Notes under the pieces: model-generated
Seen by the model: the letters and a program-made list of their open reading frames with translations, nothing else
Told to the model about the DNA's origin: nothing
Database searches by the model: none
NCBI GenBank assembly: GCA_905235425.1
Contig: CAJOKY010000096.1
Location: 1-8,352, forward strand
DNA length: 8,352 nt
Reading direction: 5' to 3'
Source: an uncultured Selenomonadaceae bacterium
Lineage (GTDB): Bacteria > Bacillota > Negativicutes > Selenomonadales > Selenomonadaceae
In this document: positions 4,788 to 8,352 of the stretch, one piece after another
How positions within the stretch are numbered: the first letter of the stretch is position 1
Layout: every line of letters begins with the position of its first letter
Made by a program: the position numbers and the translations under genes

Positions 4788-6410
4788 TTGGCAGCTTGGA
4801 AAGAGCGATTCCTGGAACTGTGGAACAGGTACACAAAGACACAGCGAGCTATTGCAATAGGCGCGATAATCGCTGTATTGGCAGCAATTTTGGGGATCAG
4901 TTTTTGGTACGGCAGTAAACCGGATATGGTGCCGCTTTACACCAATCTTGAAACAAAGGACGCCGGCGACGTGGTAAACAATCTGCGTGAGGCGGGCGTT
5001 CAATATCGTATTGAAGAAAACAAAAGAGGTACTACCGTCTTTGTTCCCGCAACGCAAGTGCATGATGTTCGATTGGAGCTTGCCTCTGCCGGACTGCCGC
5101 GCGGCAATAAGGGATTTGAACTGTTCGACGACAGCAAGCTTGGTGTTACGGAATTTCAAAACCGCGTAAACTACATTCAAGCGTTACAGGGCGAATTGAC
5201 GCGTACGATTGAACAAATTGACGTTGTACAAAAAGCCCGCGTTCACATTGTCTTGCCGGAAGACAGTCTCTACAAGAAAAATGAAAAGCCTGCCACTGCG
5301 TCAATTATGCTTATGTTGAGGAAGGACGCGCAACTTACTCAAGATGAAGTAAAAGGCATTGTCAATTTGGTTGCGCACAGCGTTCAAGGTCTCACGCCGC
5401 AAAATATCACTATTGTTGATGAGGCAGGTAATATCCTTAACGAAAACGAAACTGAAGATGCCGCGAAAGAGTTACGAGCTAATCAAAAGGCGCTGAATCA
5501 AATTGAAATGACAAAGCGCGTACGTGACAGTATCCAGCAAAATATTCAAACTCTTTTGGATAATTCATTGGGACGCGGTCAAGCATTTGTCAGAGTAAGC
5601 GTTGAGCTTGATTTTGACGAAAGACACATTGACAGACAGACTTTTACTCCGGTAGTTGAAGAAGGCGGAATTATTCGCAGTCAACAGGACGTAAGTGAAA
5701 CTTACAGCGGACGTTCCAATCAACCCGGCGGTCCTGCGGGTGTACAAGGAAATATTCCGGGCTATGTGGCGGAAAATAGAAATTCCAATGCCGAGTACGA
5801 GCGGAAAGAGTCAACTAAAAATTACGAAGTCAATGAAGAAAATCAGAAAATCGTTTCTTCGCCGGGGGCAATTAGCCGATTAACTGTAGCAGTTTTGGTA
5901 AATGATACCATGACTACGGCGCAGCAAGAAAATTTAATGCGTGTAGTCAGATCTGCGGCAGGCATTAATGAAGCACGCGGCGACATAATTTCAGTTGAAC
6001 CTTTGCCGTTCAGTACTGAAGTTCGCGACAGACAGGCGGCAGAAGAAGCGGCAGAACAAAAACGTCAAGACAGGATTCTTTACATGGAACTTGGAGCTTT
6101 AATCTTATTCTCCGCTCTGGTGCTTGGCGGATTCCTGATGTACCGCCGCAAAAAACGTCAAGAGCGTGAAGCCGAAGAGGCTAGGTTACGTGCAGAAGAA
6201 GAAGCGCGTATTGCAGAAGAAGAAAAACAACGTCGTATTGAAGAAGAACAGCGCGCACGTGATATTGAGGAAGACCTTATCGAAGATGAAGGACTTACGC
6301 CGAATGAAAGACAGCAACGCGACGAGAAACAGGCGATTCTTAGAATGATTGATGAAAAACCTGCTGATGTTGCAATGCTTATCAAAACGTGGCTTGCTGA
6401 AGACGAATAA
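4788..6410 (+). CDS. fliF: Flagellar MS-ring protein FliF
   Basis: FliF forms the MS-ring in the cytoplasmic membrane, the scaffold on which FliG, the rod and the export gate assemble. The 540-residue product has the expected layout: a short cytoplasmic N-terminus, a first membrane helix at about 21-41, the periplasmic ring-building domains (with VPLYTNLETKDAGDVV, the AGLPRGNKGFELFDDSKLGVTEF stretch and ARVHIVLPEDSLY), a flexible G/P/N-rich linker near 310-330, a second membrane helix at about 434-452, and a cytoplasmic tail. The last 24 residues (ILRMIDEKPADVAMLIKTWLAEDE) are the FliG-binding segment. Between helix and tail, residues 453-502 are almost all R, K, E, A and Q, likely one long charged helix. 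The start is TTG at 4788, ten bases after GAAAGGA (4771-4777); no ATG fits. Translation may be influenced by structure in the spacer before it. Confidence 0.98.
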   Translation: MAAWKERFLELWNRYTKTQRAIAIGAIIAVLAAILGISFWYGSKPDMVPLYTNLETKDAGDVVNNLREAGVQYRIEENKRGTTVFVPATQVHDVRLELASAGLPRGNKGFELFDDSKLGVTEFQNRVNYIQALQGELTRTIEQIDVVQKARVHIVLPEDSLYKKNEKPATASIMLMLRKDAQLTQDEVKGIVNLVAHSVQGLTPQNITIVDEAGNILNENETEDAAKELRANQKALNQIEMTKRVRDSIQQNIQTLLDNSLGRGQAFVRVSVELDFDERHIDRQTFTPVVEEGGIIRSQQDVSETYSGRSNQPGGPAGVQGNIPGYVAENRNSNAEYERKESTKNYEVNEENQKIVSSPGAISRLTVAVLVNDTMTTAQQENLMRVVRSAAGINEARGDIISVEPLPFSTEVRDRQAAEEAAEQKRQDRILYMELGALILFSALVLGGFLMYRRKKRQEREAEEARLRAEEEARIAEEEKQRRIEEEQRARDIEEDLIEDEGLTPNERQQRDEKQAILRMIDEKPADVAMLIKTWLAEDE

Positions 6411-6418
6411 AATTTTGA

Positions 6419-6629
6419 GGGATTATGGATTAGGGAATAGGGATTAAAAATTTCTGCCTTGACCCTAATCCTTAATTTTTTTGATTAGCAGGGAATTTTA
6501 GGGAACAGGGAATTTTAGGGAACAGGGAGCAGGGATTAGGGAACAGCTACTACTTACTACTCACTAATCACTACTGACTACTGACTACTCACTAATCACT
6601 ACTAACTACTCACTACTGACTACTTACTA
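6419..6629. repeat. Heptanucleotide repeat array E between fliF and fliG
   Basis: The array has three parts. First, GGGATTA, TGGATTA, GGGAATA, GGGATTA at 6419-6446. Second, the inverted units CCCTAAT, CCTTAAT at 6463-6476. Third, GGGAATTTTA and GGGAACA alternating twice (6491-6524), then GGGAGCA, GGGATTA, GGGAACA to 6545. It finishes with twelve perfect-register units ending in CTA at 6546-6629 (GCTACTA, CTTACTA, CTCACTA, ATCACTA, CTGACTA twice, CTCACTA, ATCACTA, CTAACTA, CTCACTA, CTGACTA, CTTACTA). The following heptad, AAGGAGG, is the fliG Shine-Dalgarno. The non-repeat pieces are 6447-6462 and 6477-6490. Confidence 0.9.
6427..6482 (+). terminator. Possible terminator or attenuator made of inverted heptad units, after fliF
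   Basis: GGATTAGGG (6427-6435) is the exact reverse complement of CCCTAATCC (6463-6471), a nine-pair stem with a long 27-base loop, followed by seven T residues at 6476-6482. The stem arms are themselves repeat units in opposite orientation. The long loop makes it weaker than the terminator after yvcK. If active it would lower fliG expression relative to fliF. Confidence 0.4.
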
Positions 6630-6644
6630 AAGGAGGAATTTTTT

Positions 6645-7676
6645 ATGGCAATGGGAGCCGATATGTATGGCGAACCGCGCGAAATGACGGCGCACGAAAA
6701 AGCGGCTGTATTTTTTATCGCCATTGGTGGCGAATACGCCGCTAAACTTTTTGAACATATGGATGATGACGAAATAGAAAGCATCACGCTGGAAATTGCA
6801 AATAACAAACAGGTAAGCGCCGAACAAAAGGCAGAGGTTATTTCCGAATTTTACCAAATGGCTATGGCCAGCGATTACATTTCTACCGGCGGTCTTGAAT
6901 ACGCGCAGAATGTTTTGGAAAAAGCTCTCGGCTCCGACCGCGCTATGGATATTTTGAACCGCTTGACTACCAGTTTGCAGGTACGTCCTTTTGACTTCCT
7001 ACGCAAAACAGATCCTTCACAGCTTATGACATTTTTGCAGAATGAACACCCTCAAACTATCGCGCTTGTCATGGCGTACCTTGAACCCGACCAAGCCGCT
7101 ATCGTCATGAGCGGTCTGCCGCCGGAATCACAAGCCGACGTTGCAAAACGCATCGCTATGATGGATAGAACTTCGCCGGATATAATTCGTGAAGTCGAAC
7201 GCGTTTTGGAAAAGAAATTGTCTGCAATGCTCAATCAAGATTTTACCACTGCCGGCGGTATTCCTGCAGTTGTCGAAGTTTTGAACCGCGTCGACCGTAC
7301 CACAGAAAAAGCCATTATCGAAACTTTGGAAATGGACAACCCCGAACTTGCCGACGAAATCAAAAAGCTTATGTTCGTATTCGAGGATATCGTACTTTTG
7401 GACGACCGCTCCCTGCAAATGGTACTGCGCGAAGTCGATACAAAGGATTTGTCACTTGCAATGAAGGCTACGCCGCAGGAAGTCGCAGAAAAAATTTACA
7501 AGAATATGTCAAAACGCGCCGCCGATATGTTGCGTGAAGAATTGGAGTACATGGGACCGGTTAAGATTCGTGACGTTGAAGAAGCACAAATGAAAGTCGT
7601 CAACATTATTCGTACGCTTGAAGACAAAGGCGATATCGTCATTGCACGCGGTCAAGGTGACGAAATGCTTGTATAA
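6645..7676 (+). CDS. fliG: Flagellar motor switch protein FliG
   Basis: FliG sits on the cytoplasmic face of the MS-ring as part of the C-ring. It receives torque from the MotA stators and takes part in rotation switching. At 343 residues it is full length. The N-terminal domain starts with TAHEKAAVFFIAIGGEYAAKLFEHM (near 15-39). The middle domain has the EHPQTIA signature (134-140) that contacts FliM. The C-terminal domain has the torque-helix region with FEDIVLLDDRSLQMVLREVD (DDR at 253-255, R262, E263, D265) and the closing KNMSKRAADMLREELEYMGPV block. ATG at 6645 lies eight bases after AAAGGAGG (6629-6636), the strongest ribosome site in the window. It is separated from fliF by 234 bases of repeats, whereas the two genes are usually tightly packed. 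The usual next gene, fliH, is missing; a convergent gene follows after 12 bases. Confidence 0.98.
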   Translation: MAMGADMYGEPREMTAHEKAAVFFIAIGGEYAAKLFEHMDDDEIESITLEIANNKQVSAEQKAEVISEFYQMAMASDYISTGGLEYAQNVLEKALGSDRAMDILNRLTTSLQVRPFDFLRKTDPSQLMTFLQNEHPQTIALVMAYLEPDQAAIVMSGLPPESQADVAKRIAMMDRTSPDIIREVERVLEKKLSAMLNQDFTTAGGIPAVVEVLNRVDRTTEKAIIETLEMDNPELADEIKKLMFVFEDIVLLDDRSLQMVLREVDTKDLSLAMKATPQEVAEKIYKNMSKRAADMLREELEYMGPVKIRDVEEAQMKVVNIIRTLEDKGDIVIARGQGDEMLV

Positions 7677-7688
7677 TTGCCGCGTACA

Positions 7689-8352
7689 TTATTTTAAAAT
7701 TTTTGAAACAAATTGCGTTGTATCTTGCATTTGCAGAATCATTTCATCAAGTGATTTTGCAAATTTTTTTATTGTCTCCTCTGTATAAATGCTCTTGTCG
7801 TAGTCAACGGCAATTATATATTTGTCTTCGTCGCAGAGATTAACCTCAATATCAAGGCAATTTTCGGCGGCAGAATATTCATCTTCCGGCTGTTCTACCA
7901 CGTCAACTTTTGTTCCGGCAATTTTGTAACCGCTGCCGAATCCAAAATTACGTTTCTGAAAAATAAAAGTGATTAGGTTATCTTCCAATCTTTTGTTGTA
8001 GATAATATCCAAACTTTTGATATTCTCAAGACCCTCATCAACTTTTTTCTCAATGCCGTTCAAAAATTCTGCTACGGTACAATCTTGCGAAAAATCCCAC
8101 GCAATGGGAATTTGTTCAATAAGAAGACCCATTAATCGGAGTTCCTGCGCGGTAGTCCTGCCGTTATGTACCCAGCTAATAATGGAACTTTCGGCGTTGA
8201 TAAATTTTGCAACGGCTATCATTGTTGCGGCAAGAAAAAAATTCGCCTCGTTAAAAGGTTTATCTAAAAAGTATTCGCGCGAAATATTTTTGACTTCGTA
8301 TTCAAAATTTCCCGCCGTCAACTTTTTTTCCGTCGTAACGTCCGGCGGCAAT
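7689..8352 (-). CDS. Condensation-type (NRPS-like) domain, C-terminal part; 5' end outside window
   Basis: This - strand frame is open to the window edge and gives the last 221 residues of a longer protein. It resembles the second half of condensation domains of nonribosomal peptide synthetases. An LPPD motif near the first residues matches the LPxD start of that half. It is followed by FFLAATMIAVAKFI (helix with the usual FxxxLAxxxxxLxRY pattern), WVHNGRTTAQELRLMGLLIEQIPIAWDFS (matching the GR...E...IGxFVNTLPLR motif, with the N of FVNT replaced) and TVAEFLNGIEKKVDEGLENI. The catalytic HHxxxDG motif would lie outside the window, so activity cannot be judged. No carrier or adenylation domain follows, so the domain is at the C-terminus of its protein: a terminal condensation domain or a stand-alone enzyme. 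The TTG at 8349-8351 is not taken as a start. The fold assignment is by motif memory and moderately sure; the product is unknown. Transcription converges on fliG. Confidence 0.65.
   Translation of the reverse strand, partial: LPPDVTTEKKLTAGNFEYEVKNISREYFLDKPFNEANFFLAATMIAVAKFINAESSIISWVHNGRTTAQELRLMGLLIEQIPIAWDFSQDCTVAEFLNGIEKKVDEGLENIKSLDIIYNKRLEDNLITFIFQKRNFGFGSGYKIAGTKVDVVEQPEDEYSAAENCLDIEVNLCDEDKYIIAVDYDKSIYTEETIKKFAKSLDEMILQMQDTTQFVSKILK

Noticed and set aside
4701..5180. 159-codon open frame on the - strand over the fliE-fliF junction
   Set aside because: It overlaps the firmly identified fliF start, shows no recognisable domain and is explained by the codon pattern of the opposite strand.
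6158..6385. Serine- and arginine-rich open frame on the - strand
   Set aside because: It is the antisense shadow of the Glu/Arg-rich part of FliF and has no ribosome site.
7677..7705. Bidirectional terminator between fliG and the convergent gene
   Set aside because: The only symmetry is the AT-only palindrome ATTTTAAAAT (7691-7700), which lies inside the end of the - strand gene and has no GC stem.

Overview
The window carries eight protein-coding genes on the + strand and the 3' part of one convergent gene on the - strand. In order they are: the C-terminal part of a precorrin-3B C17-methyltransferase (cobJ/cbiH), rapZ (yvcJ), yvcK (glmR), then the flagellar basal-body genes flgB, flgC, fliE, fliF and fliG, and finally a condensation-type (nonribosomal peptide synthetase-like) domain on the - strand. 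The adjacent rapZ-yvcK pair, the two membrane segments at the start of YvcK, the strong AAGGAGG-type ribosome sites and frequent TTG starts point to the Firmicutes (Bacillota). A flagellated, cobalamin-making member such as one of the Negativicutes is plausible, but that placement is an inference without a database search.

Positions 1-2994 read as one transcription unit, cobJ-rapZ-yvcK, closed by a good Rho-independent terminator at 2948-2993. RapZ and YvcK belong to the cell-envelope precursor and central-carbon control module. The third usual member, whiA, does not follow; flagellar genes start about 100 bases later. FlgB and FlgC (proximal rod), FliE (rod to MS-ring adapter), FliF (MS-ring) and FliG (C-ring rotor) build the base of the flagellum from inside out. 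A strong housekeeping-type promoter with an extended -10 element lies between flgC and fliE, so fliE-fliF-(fliG) can be transcribed separately from flgBC. The usual next genes, fliH and fliI, are absent: fliG meets the convergent condensation-domain gene with only 12 bases between stop codons.

The most striking non-coding feature is that almost every spacer is built of degenerate seven-base tandem repeats. Arrays lie at 462-503, 1451-1548, 2849-2947, 3487-3711 and 6419-6629. Most units carry CTA (or TAG, when inverted) at a fixed phase with the other four bases variable. Arrays begin at, inside or immediately after the upstream stop codon and run almost exactly up to the next Shine-Dalgarno site or terminator. 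They resemble in style the short tandemly repeated heptanucleotides (STRR) known from filamentous cyanobacteria. The spacers that hold the fliE promoter and leader (4175-4396) and the fliE-fliF junction (4700-4787) lack them and instead show potential RNA structure. No RNA genes, CRISPR array, transposase or origin was seen, and no gene-free stretch exceeds 300 bases.
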